Of a DNA stretch of 37,608 nucleotides, positions 15,429 through 23,844 are shown one piece after another. Both the position numbers and the translations under genes were made by a program. The DNA comes from SpSt-600 sp042408195 (GTDB taxonomy: Bacteria > Chloroflexota > Anaerolineae > SpSt-600). The stretch lies in contig JBHOQL010000006.1 of the NCBI GenBank assembly GCA_042408195.1, forward strand, positions 1 through 37,608. Direction: 5' to 3'. Within the stretch, counting starts at the first letter, position 1, and each line of letters starts with the position of its first letter. A model generated the notes under the pieces. The model was not told where the DNA came from and did not search any database. It was given only the letters and a program-made list of their open reading frames with translations.

Positions 15429-16534
15429 GGGAACATTTTCTCCTGTTGGTGCCTTTTGGTGCAGCTCTGGCGATTTACCTGCCCTTTCTTCGGCGGTTCA
15501 GTTTCTGGATCGCTTTTGGGGCAAGTCTGGTCATGGCCCTTCTGGAAAGGGGGAGTTTTTCGTGGGTGTGGGGTGTATTTTCCTTTGCGTTCCTTCTGGG
15601 ATGGTTTGTGGAGGCTTCGCCCTTTGCGCCTTTCTGGGCGATACTGAGTCTCGGGGTGGCGAGAGTTTCATTTCTTTTCCCTGGCTCTATCATCGGGTCC
15701 CTGCTCCTGAGTTCTTCCCTGCTTCTGATTTTGCCTTCCTTGTGGGAATTTCAAGAGTTGGACCTTTCCGGGGTTTCGGTATTCTTGCTGCTGGCTTCCG
15801 TTCCATTTCTGACCTTCAATTTTCCTGAGGAATGGAGGCTCGTAATAGTTTTGGCAACCCTCCTTGGTGTTTTCCCCTTCCACCTATGGATCCGAAGCGC
15901 TATGGAGGGAGGGCCCTCTCTGGGTGCCCTGTTCTTAGTTACGGGTTTCAGGGCCATTGTGATATTTTGGCTGGGGAGGGAAGGACTCGGATTGGCTGAT
16001 GGGGTTCCAGAGGCTGTTCTCAGTTGGCTGGGGGTAATTTCGATCCTCTGGGGTTCCTTGCGGGCTTTGGCAGCAGCAGACTGGGGAGAAATGTGTGCTT
16101 ACGCCTCCCTGGCTGAAGCGGGGATGATGCTGATGCTCCTTATCAAAGGAGGTCTTGAGGCTTCGTTTATCTACTCCATTCTAATGGGTCTGAGCCTTCT
16201 GGCTCTTGGGGCGGGTTCGTGGGGAACAAAGCTTTTTATGGAGGAAGGACACCCTGTAGCCCCTGCAGCTTTCCTCCTGTTGGTTGGCATCTTGGCCACA
16301 GCGGGGCTACCCCTGACACCCGGCTTTTCAGCGATGACATTGGTTTTCGATCATCTTGAGAAATGGGAAGGTTTGCTGGCAGTAGTCTGCGGGATAGGGG
16401 TGATGAGTGGCGGGATGAGGCTTCTCAAGCCCCTTGCATTGGCGTTTCGAGTGGATTTGGTCTTAAAATCACCTCGGGTTCTCATCCTTATTGCCACCGC
16501 TGTAATATTTTGGGGTCTTGGTTTTGCCCTCTAA
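15425..16534 (+). CDS. NuoN/MrpD-like antiporter-type membrane subunit
   Basis: A 369-residue membrane protein of about ten helices. The core of the proton-translocating NADH-quinone oxidoreductase/Mrp antiporter family is recognisable: VFPFHLWIRSAMEGGPSLGA at about 155-175 (family PFHxWLPxAMxxAPTPVSA), then VSWLGVISILWGSLRAL-like (SWLGVISILWGSLRALAAA) and GEMCAYASLAEAGMMLML at about 200-240 (family LKRLLAYSSISQLGYML), and ATAGLPLTPGF near 294-304 (family AGLPPTAGF). The usual lysine in helix 7 is replaced around FRAIVIF by arginine. It overlaps the preceding gene by four bases. It is shorter than NuoN (about 480), so it is a divergent member. Placement behind korDA suggests a membrane module coupled to oxoacid oxidation; that is inference. 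Confidence 0.8.
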   Translation: MREHFLLLVPFGAALAIYLPFLRRFSFWIAFGASLVMALLERGSFSWVWGVFSFAFLLGWFVEASPFAPFWAILSLGVARVSFLFPGSIIGSLLLSSSLLLILPSLWEFQELDLSGVSVFLLLASVPFLTFNFPEEWRLVIVLATLLGVFPFHLWIRSAMEGGPSLGALFLVTGFRAIVIFWLGREGLGLADGVPEAVLSWLGVISILWGSLRALAAADWGEMCAYASLAEAGMMLMLLIKGGLEASFIYSILMGLSLLALGAGSWGTKLFMEEGHPVAPAAFLLLVGILATAGLPLTPGFSAMTLVFDHLEKWEGLLAVVCGIGVMSGGMRLLKPLALAFRVDLVLKSPRVLILIATAVIFWGLGFAL

Positions 16535-16549
16535 TAAAGAGGGCTTTAT
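16526..16549 (+). terminator. hairpin at the end of the korDA operon
   Basis: GCCCTCT (16526-16532) pairs with AGAGGGC (16538-16544) around a five-base loop, followed by TTTAT. The stem includes the last codons and the stop of the preceding gene. The T run is short, so termination may be partial. Confidence 0.5.
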
Positions 16550-16751
16550 GTCCATTTGAGGCAGCCTCTACTTTTATTGCTCCTCTGCAGGCGCGACCTG
16601 GTACCAACTTCTTCGGTATTCAAACTGAGCCCTACCATGATGCAACGGTGTTCCTGGGCTGCAAAGAAACCTTGCGAAAATTCTTGCCCATCTTCCCTCT
16701 ATAGCTCCGAACAAAACCGGGGACAGCTGGTACCCATCGGACGTTCAGCTT
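16550..16751. other. non-coding gap before trpD
   Basis: About 200 bases without a supportable gene. GGTACC occurs twice (near 16600 and 16728). I looked for a T-box or tryptophan leader, which would suit trpD, and saw neither a T-box core nor a Trp-rich leader peptide. Confidence 0.5.
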
Positions 16752-16780
16752 TTGCACCAGGCCGAAGCTGAGAGTATAAT
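16752..16780 (+). promoter_or_regulatory. promoter for trpD
   Basis: Perfect TATAAT at 16775-16780, 17 bases after a weak TTGCAC (16752-16757). The start point near 16787 gives a leader of about 34 bases to the TTG at 16821. Confidence 0.55.
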
Positions 16781-16820
16781 GATGAAGATGAAGTGGAAAT
16801 AACTTTCAAGGAGGAATGAG

Positions 16821-17831
16821 TTGCTGCGAAAACACATTTCCCGCCTTGTGGAAGGAGAAAGTCTCTCCCCTCAGGAAGCCCAGGAGGCCATGGGCTTGAT
16901 TCTGGATGAAAAGGTCTCCCCCTGGCAGGCAGGGGGATTCTTGGTAGCTCTCCAGATGAAGGGGCTGACAACTCAGGAACTCTTGGGATGTGCTTTGGCT
17001 ATGAAGGAAAGGGCTGTGTTCATAAGGCCCACACGCGAAGACTTGGTGGATATTTCTGGAACTGGTGGAGATCCTTGGGGAACCTTCAATATCTCCACCA
17101 CCGCTGCTTTTGTGGTGGCGGGAGCAGGCCTGGCCGTGGCCAAACACGGAGCAAGAGCTGTGTCCAGCAAGTGCGGCAGCGCCGAGCTCCTGAACGCCTT
17201 GGGGGTTAACCTAAACCTCGGCCCCGAAAAGATCTCCCACTGCATTGACGAAGTCGGGATTGGGTTCATCTACGCACCCACCTTTCACCCAGCCCTGTAC
17301 CACGTCCTCCAGGCCCGAAGGGAAATAGGGGTGCGCACTGTTTTGGACCTTCTCGGTCCTCTTGTGAACCCGGCTGGGGCAAAGAGGCAGGTGCTGGGTC
17401 TCTACGATGGCCGCCTCACAGAACTGGTGGCTCAAACCCTTAAAGACTTGGGAAGCCAGTCGGCTTTCGTCGTCTATGGAGCAGATGGATTGGATGAACT
17501 CTCTACCACTGGAGTCAACAAAGTGAGTCGCTTGGAAGGAGCGAAGATCACCACTTTTCCTTTGGATCCGGCGGAGTTTGGCTTGGCGAGGGCTAAACTC
17601 TCCGACCTGCAGGGCGGAGAACCTGAGGAAAACGCTGCCATAACAAGAGCCGTCCTTGAAGGGGAAAAGGGCCCCCGCAGAGACATTGTCCTGCTCAATG
17701 CAGCCGCTGCCATCCTCGTTGGGGGAAAAGCTTCCGACATGGAAGAGGCTTTGGAAATGGCCAAGGAGTCCATAGACTCCGGCCGTGCCATGGAAAAGCT
17801 CAAGCAGCTTATCCAATTCACCAATAAGTGA
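16821..17831 (+). CDS. trpD: anthranilate phosphoribosyltransferase
   Basis: A 336-residue cytoplasmic enzyme that joins anthranilate to PRPP in the second step of tryptophan synthesis. The PRPP-binding signature is DISGTGGDPWGTFNISTTAA at about residues 75-94, followed by AKHGARAVSSKCGSAELL with the catalytic-face residues, then RTVLDLLGPLVNPAGAKRQV and GADGLDELSTTG. Length and order match TrpD of about 340 residues. The start is TTG 16821 with AAGGAGG (16808-16814) upstream; a nearby ATG at 16816 is out of frame. It is the only trp gene here and is followed 13 bases later by an unrelated gene, so the pathway genes are scattered. Confidence 0.93.
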   Translation: MLRKHISRLVEGESLSPQEAQEAMGLILDEKVSPWQAGGFLVALQMKGLTTQELLGCALAMKERAVFIRPTREDLVDISGTGGDPWGTFNISTTAAFVVAGAGLAVAKHGARAVSSKCGSAELLNALGVNLNLGPEKISHCIDEVGIGFIYAPTFHPALYHVLQARREIGVRTVLDLLGPLVNPAGAKRQVLGLYDGRLTELVAQTLKDLGSQSAFVVYGADGLDELSTTGVNKVSRLEGAKITTFPLDPAEFGLARAKLSDLQGGEPEENAAITRAVLEGEKGPRRDIVLLNAAAAILVGGKASDMEEALEMAKESIDSGRAMEKLKQLIQFTNK

Positions 17832-17844
17832 GGGAATGGGGTGT

Positions 17845-18672
17845 ATGGCGCAGTTTAACATTTCGGTTCAGGGTAATGTGCCTGAGGAAGAGATAAACCG
17901 GATCGTGGAAACCATTGCTCAACTCTACCGAAAGTCACCCTTTGGGACACCGGAATCCCTGGAGATCGTAGTGGTAGATACGGTAAGCCGGCGGGAAAGG
18001 CTAATGCGGGAAGAAGAGAAAAAGCTTGGGGTCAAGATTTCTGAGGATTACCCTATCACTCACGAAGCTTGGTGGGGAACTCCTCGCATCGTTGCCTGCG
18101 TGGAGAGCCTCACCAGGCTCGCCCCGATAATAGCCAAAGCCTCTATCCTGGTGGCCGCCGCGCACTCCATCCTCCACGGCTCTCAGGAATATTACCGGTA
18201 TCACCTTTCCCCCGAGGCAGTCCGCCGGGGGCGGGAGAAGGGTTGGGATATGGAACACCTGGAGAGGTTCCTCTACCTTATAGCTTCGGGGATCAAAAAT
18301 TTAGCTGTGGCCAAACTCTTGGTTCGCTGCGGATTCATTCCAGAACACATAAACCTGGCCCTGGAGCAGCTCAACCTGGAAGAAAGCGAGAAATCCCTTT
18401 GGAAATTCGTAGAGAACAACGCTATCGGCCGGGCCCTGTATCTGGCTAGCTTGCTCAAAAACATACTTTTTGCCTACCCATCAATATCATATGCCCCTTA
18501 CCTCGCCACCAGGATCCAGGAAATTACCTCCCACCTTTCTGCTACAGCAGCTTGGCAGCTGCGCTCCTTAGGGATGGAATTGGCACAGACTTTCCCTGGT
18601 GATAGCAAAAGCTTCTTCCTGCCAGCCTTTGAAAGAGCCTGGAGCAAGCTTGTAGAGGGGGAACTGCTTTGA
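17845..18672 (+). CDS. uncharacterised 275-aa protein
   Basis: A protein of unknown function. ATG 17845 was chosen because GAGGG at 17830-17834 is ten bases upstream; ATG 17836 would be too close to it. The N-terminal 60 residues are an alpha/beta segment (EIVVVDTVSRRERLMREEEK). The rest is mostly helical, with a moderately hydrophobic stretch LTRLAPIIAKASILVAAAHS near 100-120 and a conserved-looking SILHGSQEYYRYHLSPEAV. No known motif could be assigned. The gene ends in a TTGA overlap with the metallopeptidase start, so the two proteins are probably made together. Confidence 0.8.
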   Translation: MAQFNISVQGNVPEEEINRIVETIAQLYRKSPFGTPESLEIVVVDTVSRRERLMREEEKKLGVKISEDYPITHEAWWGTPRIVACVESLTRLAPIIAKASILVAAAHSILHGSQEYYRYHLSPEAVRRGREKGWDMEHLERFLYLIASGIKNLAVAKLLVRCGFIPEHINLALEQLNLEESEKSLWKFVENNAIGRALYLASLLKNILFAYPSISYAPYLATRIQEITSHLSATAAWQLRSLGMELAQTFPGDSKSFFLPAFERAWSKLVEGELL

Positions 18673-20552
18673 AAAGAGCCTATCCCTTTCTGTTCGCCCT
18701 TTCCCTCCTTCTAAGCTGCTTATATCCCCACCCACCCTATTCACCCTCTCCAACTCCGACTTTTTCTCCATTTCCTTCGCCTTCCCCAACACTTTCGCCC
18801 ACCCCACTTCCTTTACCGACACCTGACCCCATACCGCCGGAGCTTCCCGTCAGAGACCTCGCCGAAATAGCGGCGAGGCTAGGTAGAATTCCCCCGGGGC
18901 CGATACCCACTCCTGCTCCCGTCTTCCATTATCCGGGAGAGGAAGCAGTCTTCTGGCTCCTGGATCACCCTTCCAACCGCTACTTCACAACTACTGCTAC
19001 GCTATCAATTCTCACGCCGGACTTCTGTGTCTGGGTGGAAAAGGGGGTGGGGGTAGACAATAAAGCCCTCAGAGCATCAATGGGGCAATTTGAGAGGGAG
19101 ATTTATCCCCGACTTTTGGAGGCCTTTGGCCTATCTTCTAAGGTTTCCCGGCGCGATTCCTGCATCCACATATTCAACGGCTCAGTACCAGGAGTCGGCG
19201 GCTACTTCTCTGGGAGCGACCGCTATCCCCGTCAGGTTTTCCCCTATTCCAACGAGAAAGAAGCCCTTTACCTTAACACAAATGTGCTGAGGCCTGGGAC
19301 CAAGCATTACCTTTCAGTCCTCGCTCACGAATTGCAGCACCTTTTTCAGTGGTATTTGGACCGCAATGAGGACACCTGGGTCAACGAAGGTTTCTCTCAG
19401 CTGGCCGAGTTTATAGTAGGCCTCTCTGAGGATGGCTCCGCGAGGGCTTTCCTCCAGAATCCTGACACTCCACTTACTTTCTGGCCCGATAACCCCCAAG
19501 ATGCCTACCCCAACTACGGGGCGAGCTTCCTTTTCATGGCCTATTTCTGGGAACGCTTCGGCAAGGATGCTTTCCGGGAACTAGTGAAATCCCCCCTCAA
19601 TGGCCCCCGTGCTTTCGACGAAATTCTTGCCCCTCACGGGCTCAGCTTTGAAGACCTCTTCGCTGACTGGGTTGTGGCTAACTACCTGGATGATCCAGAC
19701 TCGGGATATGGCTACCGGGAGCTCGAACTCCAGAAGCCCACGCTTTCCGGAGTGATATCAAACGTTCCAACCACCCTGACCGGGACCATCCATCAGTATG
19801 CCACCGATTACTTCCGAATCCAGACCGAAGGAACCGTGCTTCTACGTTTCTCTGGGAACTCGGTGGCTCTCCTGGGGCCTCCCTCCCCCTACAGCGGAAA
19901 TTTCATGTGGTGGTCAGGGCGGGGCGATGAGAGCAATTCAATCCTCACCCGCAGCTTCAGCCTTAAAGATACCGATAGGGCTACGTTGCGCTTCCGTATG
20001 TGGTACGACCTGGAAAAAGACTACGATTACGTGTATCTGGAAATCTCCTCCGATGGAGGTAAAACATGGGAAATCCTCCGCGGCCTTCATTCTACTTCGG
20101 AGAACCCAATAGGTAACAACCTGGGCTATGGCTACACTGGTAAATCGAATGAATGGGTCGAGGAGATGGTGGATCTCACCCCTTGGGTCGGAAAAGATAT
20201 TCTCTTACGCTTTGAGCAGGTAACGGATGATGCCGTCAACCGCCCGGGGTTCTTCTTAGACGATGTCTCCATTCCCGAAATCGGTTACTACGAAGATTTT
20301 GAAAGAGGGTACGGTGGATGGGTTCCCGATGGGTTCGTCTACACCAATGGAGTGGTCAGGCAAGAGTGGATAATCCAGGCCATTGAGGAAAACACACCCC
20401 CTGTGGTGAGACGCTGGAAAAGGACAGGAGAGCGATCCTTTGAGGTCCTTCTGAAGCCAGGGACCGTGCTGGCGGTGAGCGCTATCGCAATTGCAACCTC
20501 GGAACCAGCCACCTACACGTTAATTTTCACGAACGTTTCCCCTGGCCAGTGA
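18669..20552 (+). CDS. lipoprotein gluzincin metallopeptidase
   Basis: A 627-residue secreted protease. The signal peptide ends in a good lipobox (ALSLLLSC), followed by a Pro/Ser/Thr linker of about 40 residues that holds the enzyme off the membrane. The zinc site is clear: AHELQHLFQW near residue 220 and WVNEGFSQLAEF about 20 residues later, a gluzincin HExxH + E pattern (the second zinc ligand Glu in NEGF). Downstream is a beta-sandwich like the C-terminal part of immune inhibitor A (M6) proteases: LRFRMWYDLEKDYDYVYLEI, SSDGGKTWEIL, then FFLDDVSI. It starts with TTG 18669 overlapping the upstream TGA, with AGAGGGGG before it. The last 33 bases overlap the convergent MFS gene. Its substrate is unknown; extracellular protein degradation is likely. 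Confidence 0.9.
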   Translation: MKRAYPFLFALSLLLSCLYPHPPYSPSPTPTFSPFPSPSPTLSPTPLPLPTPDPIPPELPVRDLAEIAARLGRIPPGPIPTPAPVFHYPGEEAVFWLLDHPSNRYFTTTATLSILTPDFCVWVEKGVGVDNKALRASMGQFEREIYPRLLEAFGLSSKVSRRDSCIHIFNGSVPGVGGYFSGSDRYPRQVFPYSNEKEALYLNTNVLRPGTKHYLSVLAHELQHLFQWYLDRNEDTWVNEGFSQLAEFIVGLSEDGSARAFLQNPDTPLTFWPDNPQDAYPNYGASFLFMAYFWERFGKDAFRELVKSPLNGPRAFDEILAPHGLSFEDLFADWVVANYLDDPDSGYGYRELELQKPTLSGVISNVPTTLTGTIHQYATDYFRIQTEGTVLLRFSGNSVALLGPPSPYSGNFMWWSGRGDESNSILTRSFSLKDTDRATLRFRMWYDLEKDYDYVYLEISSDGGKTWEILRGLHSTSENPIGNNLGYGYTGKSNEWVEEMVDLTPWVGKDILLRFEQVTDDAVNRPGFFLDDVSIPEIGYYEDFERGYGGWVPDGFVYTNGVVRQEWIIQAIEENTPPVVRRWKRTGERSFEVLLKPGTVLAVSAIAIATSEPATYTLIFTNVSPGQ

Positions 20553-21887
20553 TGCAAAAACCCCTCCAAAGCACATAGCAGCAAAGAGACCAAAGAGGAT
20601 TTTAACGGCCCTGATAAAGGTCGGGAGGGTCTGAGAGTTGACGGGCGCATTCCCCAGGAATAGATTTAGGACCATGGTAGCGATGCCCATGCTGAGCATT
20701 TGGCCTATAAGGCGCATGGTGGCGAGGGTTGCCGAAGCAATGCCGTAAAACCTCTTTTCCACCGAACTCATGACAGCGTTGGTATTGGGCGATGAAAAGA
20801 AAGCGAAGCCTAACCCCAAGAGAGCCAAAATTGCTAGCAAGAACCCAACGGGAGAATTCTGCCCCAAGAAGGACAGGGCTGTAAGTCCCACCACTATCAC
20901 AGCCATTCCGCTGGAAGCCAAAATCCTGGGTTCGACTCGGTCTGAAACCCTGCCTGCTAAGGGAGAGAGTGCAGCCATCATGAGGGGCTGAGCTATTAGA
21001 AGAGTGCCGGCTTTGCCTGGCAAAAGGCCCTTAGCGTACTGAAGGTAAAGGCTCAGCAGAAAGCCCACCGCGTGGGTAGCACTGTAATTGATAAGGGCTG
21101 CCAGGTTTGAGAAAGTGAAGGCAGGATTCTTCCGAAAGAGCTCCATGTTGATAAGAGGGCTCTGCTCCCTGTTCTCCCACCAAATGAAAGCGAGTAAAGC
21201 CCCAATTCCCAAGCCTGTTAACAACCATCCCATTCTCTGAGGGAGATGGGAAAACCCATAAATGAACCCTGAAAGGGCAACAGCGTAGACTAAAGAGCCC
21301 GGGAGGTCAAATTTTTCCCCGGGCGCTCCCCTCCACTCCCCCTTGAGGTTTGTTAGGGTAACTACTGCGGTTGCAAAGGCCAGCAGAGCGTTCAGCAAAA
21401 AGAGGCTTCTCCAGCCCAGATACTGAGTCATGATTCCCCCTATGAATGGTCCCAGGGATAAGCCCAGGTAGGTGGAAGACACATTTATACCTAGGGCTCT
21501 GCCCCTCTCACCGGGAGGAAAGACTGAGGTAATGATAGCCACTCCAGTGCCGAAAAGGGCAGCTGCCCCTATCCCCTGGAGGACACGCAGAGCCATTAGG
21601 TGTTCCAGAGAAGTGGCAAGCCCGCACAGCAGAGAGGAGGCAGAGTAGATGAGCAACCCGGTGAGGAAAACCTTTTTCCTTCCGTAGATATCAGCCAACT
21701 TCCCGAATGGCACCAGGAAAATGGCCGAAGTGAGCAAGTAAACTGTAGCCAACCACCCCAAGACAACCGCTCCAGCCGAAAATGCCCTTCCGATAGAGGG
21801 AAGGGCAATGTTGAAAGAAGATCCCATGAACGGAGTTACAAAAGCTCCCAAGGCTGCTACCGCAAGGGCCGCTCGCTTTTCAACCAT
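20520..21887 (-). CDS. MFS transporter, DHA2 (EmrB/QacA) type
   Basis: A 455-residue integral membrane exporter of the major facilitator superfamily. The start of the family is visible: LGAFVTPFMGSSFNIALPSI in helix 1, AVVLGWLATVYLLTSAIFLV in helix 2, then the A-motif loop GKLADIYGRKKVFLTGLLIY. LRVLQGIGAAALFGTGVAII and LGLSLGPFIGGIM (the C motif region of drug:H+ antiporters) follow. About 14 membrane segments are expected for DHA2. Substrates are usually drugs or toxic metabolites; none can be inferred here. ATG at 21887-21885 is preceded by GAGGAGGGGAT. It ends inside the convergent peptidase gene. Confidence 0.9.
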   Translation of the reverse strand: MVEKRAALAVAALGAFVTPFMGSSFNIALPSIGRAFSAGAVVLGWLATVYLLTSAIFLVPFGKLADIYGRKKVFLTGLLIYSASSLLCGLATSLEHLMALRVLQGIGAAALFGTGVAIITSVFPPGERGRALGINVSSTYLGLSLGPFIGGIMTQYLGWRSLFLLNALLAFATAVVTLTNLKGEWRGAPGEKFDLPGSLVYAVALSGFIYGFSHLPQRMGWLLTGLGIGALLAFIWWENREQSPLINMELFRKNPAFTFSNLAALINYSATHAVGFLLSLYLQYAKGLLPGKAGTLLIAQPLMMAALSPLAGRVSDRVEPRILASSGMAVIVVGLTALSFLGQNSPVGFLLAILALLGLGFAFFSSPNTNAVMSSVEKRFYGIASATLATMRLIGQMLSMGIATMVLNLFLGNAPVNSQTLPTFIRAVKILFGLFAAMCFGGVFASLARGNVREN

Positions 21888-21961
21888 ATCCCCTCCTCTG
21901 AACCGCGAACTCTTTCCATGGTAGGGTAGTAGTACATCCCCACCGCTATTTTAAACCGACC

Positions 21962-23695
21962 TTAAACGGGCGGAAAATCTGCCCAAGTTATGAGGTAATC
22001 ACCATCCATCCAGGCCTCAGAGGACGTAGGTCTGTCCTGAACCATGAAGGGTTCATTAGTGCCGTCAAGATAAGGGTGATGGAACTGGTGGATGCGCCCT
22101 CTTTCCGGGTTCTTCACCTTCCACAGGGTTTTCACCCTTATTCTATCCTCCTTCTCCTCCAAATTCCAGCCTTCCAGTGTGGCCCCACAGGCAAGGTAGA
22201 CCGGCTCTACAGGTTTAAATCCCGTAGGCCGTGCCCCTCTGAATTTCAGAATAGCCCAGAGGACTTCTCCTTCCCTTCTGGGGAAGAAATACACTTCGTA
22301 ACTTTCCGGAGGCAGATGGGCCAAGGCTTCTTCCCAAGCCGGCATCCATGGCCCTACAAAGAGGAGCCATGCTGGTTCTGAGGGTATGATCAAGGAGTGA
22401 AGGCCATCCACGATTCGGTGTGGGTAACCCCATAGGAGGACTTCCAGAATTGCTGCATCTCCGTCCTGCTCCGGGCGGTTGCCGGGAGTTATGGCCAAAA
22501 CAGGGGGCCCATCTTTCACAAAATCAACCGCAGCTTGTTGCAGAACCAAGGGCACATTTATGCCCCCTCTCAGAGGCTTAATAGCACACAGATTGAGGCC
22601 CTTTATGAACATTAGCCCTTGCCCAAGGGATATTCCCACCGCCAGGAAAACGGCTAATAGGCTAAGCCTATATGGCAAATGTCTAGTGCCATAACCTATG
22701 ACCAGGAACAAAGAGGGTAAAGAAATCAGGTGATAGTGGAGAAGAGGAGAAGTGAAGTGGAAAACCCAAAGCACCGGACTGGCCATTCCTGTTATCAGTG
22801 TAAGGACATGAAATCCCCCTTTTGCCCGGACGGTTTGCCTCACCAGGCACAGAATGCCCCACACCATTCCGGGAACCAATAGGCCTGCTAAGGGCAGGGC
22901 TTTCCAATCGTTGGGGGCTCCAGGCCCGAGCAGGAGAATCTCCCATCCATATCCACTCAATAGTTTGACCGTCTGGAGGAAACTCTTCAACCCAAACTTT
23001 ATTTCAAGGCCAATACCTTTCGCTGCTCTTACGACCTCTTTTCCGTAAATAAAGGCAGGAACAAGAGCTATCATCAGACCAACAAACCAAGCTTGGCGCA
23101 GTTTCGCAGGAATTGTGATCACCAAAAACAGGGAAGGCAGCAGCAGGGCAATGCCAGCATAGTGGACTTGAAAGGCCAACCCGGTTACAAAGCCGTTCAA
23201 AAAGAAAGCGATTTTTTTCCTCTTGAAAACCACCGTTGTAAGCCAGATCGCGCTCAGTATGGGAAGCCAGTTCTGGGGCCAGACACTGCGGGAATAGAAA
23301 GCAAGGTAAGGCGAGCCGGCTGTGAGCCAGACTGTAACCAGGCCGGCTTCTGGTCCCCACTGTGAGCGTGCTAACCACCAGATGGCCATAAGGGATAGCA
23401 GGCTCAAGAGTCCGACAAAAGAGGAAGCCACTTTGGGGTCGGTGGAAAAGGCGTAGGGGATGGCGAAAAGCCAGACCTGAATTGGCAAATTGGGAATTCC
23501 AGCGGAAGAGGGGAGACCTACCTTGGGGAAAATCCCGTTCTTAGCCAGCTCCAGAGCCATCAGGCTCAGACGGGATTCATCAAAGGCAAAAGGGTTTAGT
23601 CCAGGCCATCCCAGGCGCAGGGTTCCACCCCAGATTAAAGCTGCGGTGAGAGCAACCAATTCAATCCTTGTGAAAATGTTCCTGGGTTCTACCAA
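21962..23695 (-). CDS. GT39-like (PMT_2) membrane glycosyltransferase
   Basis: A protein of about 577 residues with ten or more membrane helices and a C-terminal extracytoplasmic domain of about 150 residues. The N-terminal part has NPFAFDESRLSLMALELAKN, the acidic loop after helix 1 that is catalytic in GT-C enzymes using lipid-phosphate sugars, and then FYSRSVWPQNWLPILSAIW, typical of ArnT/PMT-like proteins. It likely glycosylates a surface protein or lipid. I moved the start to TTG 23695: a longer frame opens at 23722, but the promoter -10 box lies at 23723-23728, so that codon is not transcribed. AAGGA lies seven bases before TTG 23695. It faces the pilus locus divergently, so pilin or surface-protein glycosylation is possible. 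Confidence 0.82.
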   Translation of the reverse strand: MVEPRNIFTRIELVALTAALIWGGTLRLGWPGLNPFAFDESRLSLMALELAKNGIFPKVGLPSSAGIPNLPIQVWLFAIPYAFSTDPKVASSFVGLLSLLSLMAIWWLARSQWGPEAGLVTVWLTAGSPYLAFYSRSVWPQNWLPILSAIWLTTVVFKRKKIAFFLNGFVTGLAFQVHYAGIALLLPSLFLVITIPAKLRQAWFVGLMIALVPAFIYGKEVVRAAKGIGLEIKFGLKSFLQTVKLLSGYGWEILLLGPGAPNDWKALPLAGLLVPGMVWGILCLVRQTVRAKGGFHVLTLITGMASPVLWVFHFTSPLLHYHLISLPSLFLVIGYGTRHLPYRLSLLAVFLAVGISLGQGLMFIKGLNLCAIKPLRGGINVPLVLQQAAVDFVKDGPPVLAITPGNRPEQDGDAAILEVLLWGYPHRIVDGLHSLIIPSEPAWLLFVGPWMPAWEEALAHLPPESYEVYFFPRREGEVLWAILKFRGARPTGFKPVEPVYLACGATLEGWNLEEKEDRIRVKTLWKVKNPERGRIHQFHHPYLDGTNEPFMVQDRPTSSEAWMDGDYLITWADFPPV

Positions 23696-23722
23696 ACTTT
23701 TTTCCTTCAATAGTCTGGACAA

Positions 23723-23751
23723 AGTATATCAGGACAGAAATTACCCTGCAA
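23723..23751 (-). promoter_or_regulatory. promoter for the GT39-like gene
   Basis: On the minus strand, TTGCAG (complement of 23746-23751), a 17-base spacer, and TATACT (complement of 23723-23728, 5 of 6). The transcript would begin near 23716. Confidence 0.6.
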
Positions 23752-23778
23752 CCCCCCGGCATAGGACTAAGGTACTAT

Positions 23779-23806
23779 TGCAGCTTTTCGAGCTTGCCTG
23801 TATTCT
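23779..23806 (+). promoter_or_regulatory. likely promoter for flp pilin
   Basis: TTGCAG at 23779-23784, a 16-base spacer and TATTCT at 23801-23806. It faces away from the GT39-like promoter. The leader to ATG 23845 would be about 32 bases and includes AGGAGGTGAG. Confidence 0.45.
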
Positions 23807-23844
23807 TGAAAGTAGAAAAACAAAAGGAAAGGAGGTGAGTAACC

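Noticed and set aside
16550..16820. Possible T-box or Trp attenuator before trpD
   Set aside because: No T-box core, no Trp-rich leader peptide and no terminator/antiterminator pair could be drawn.
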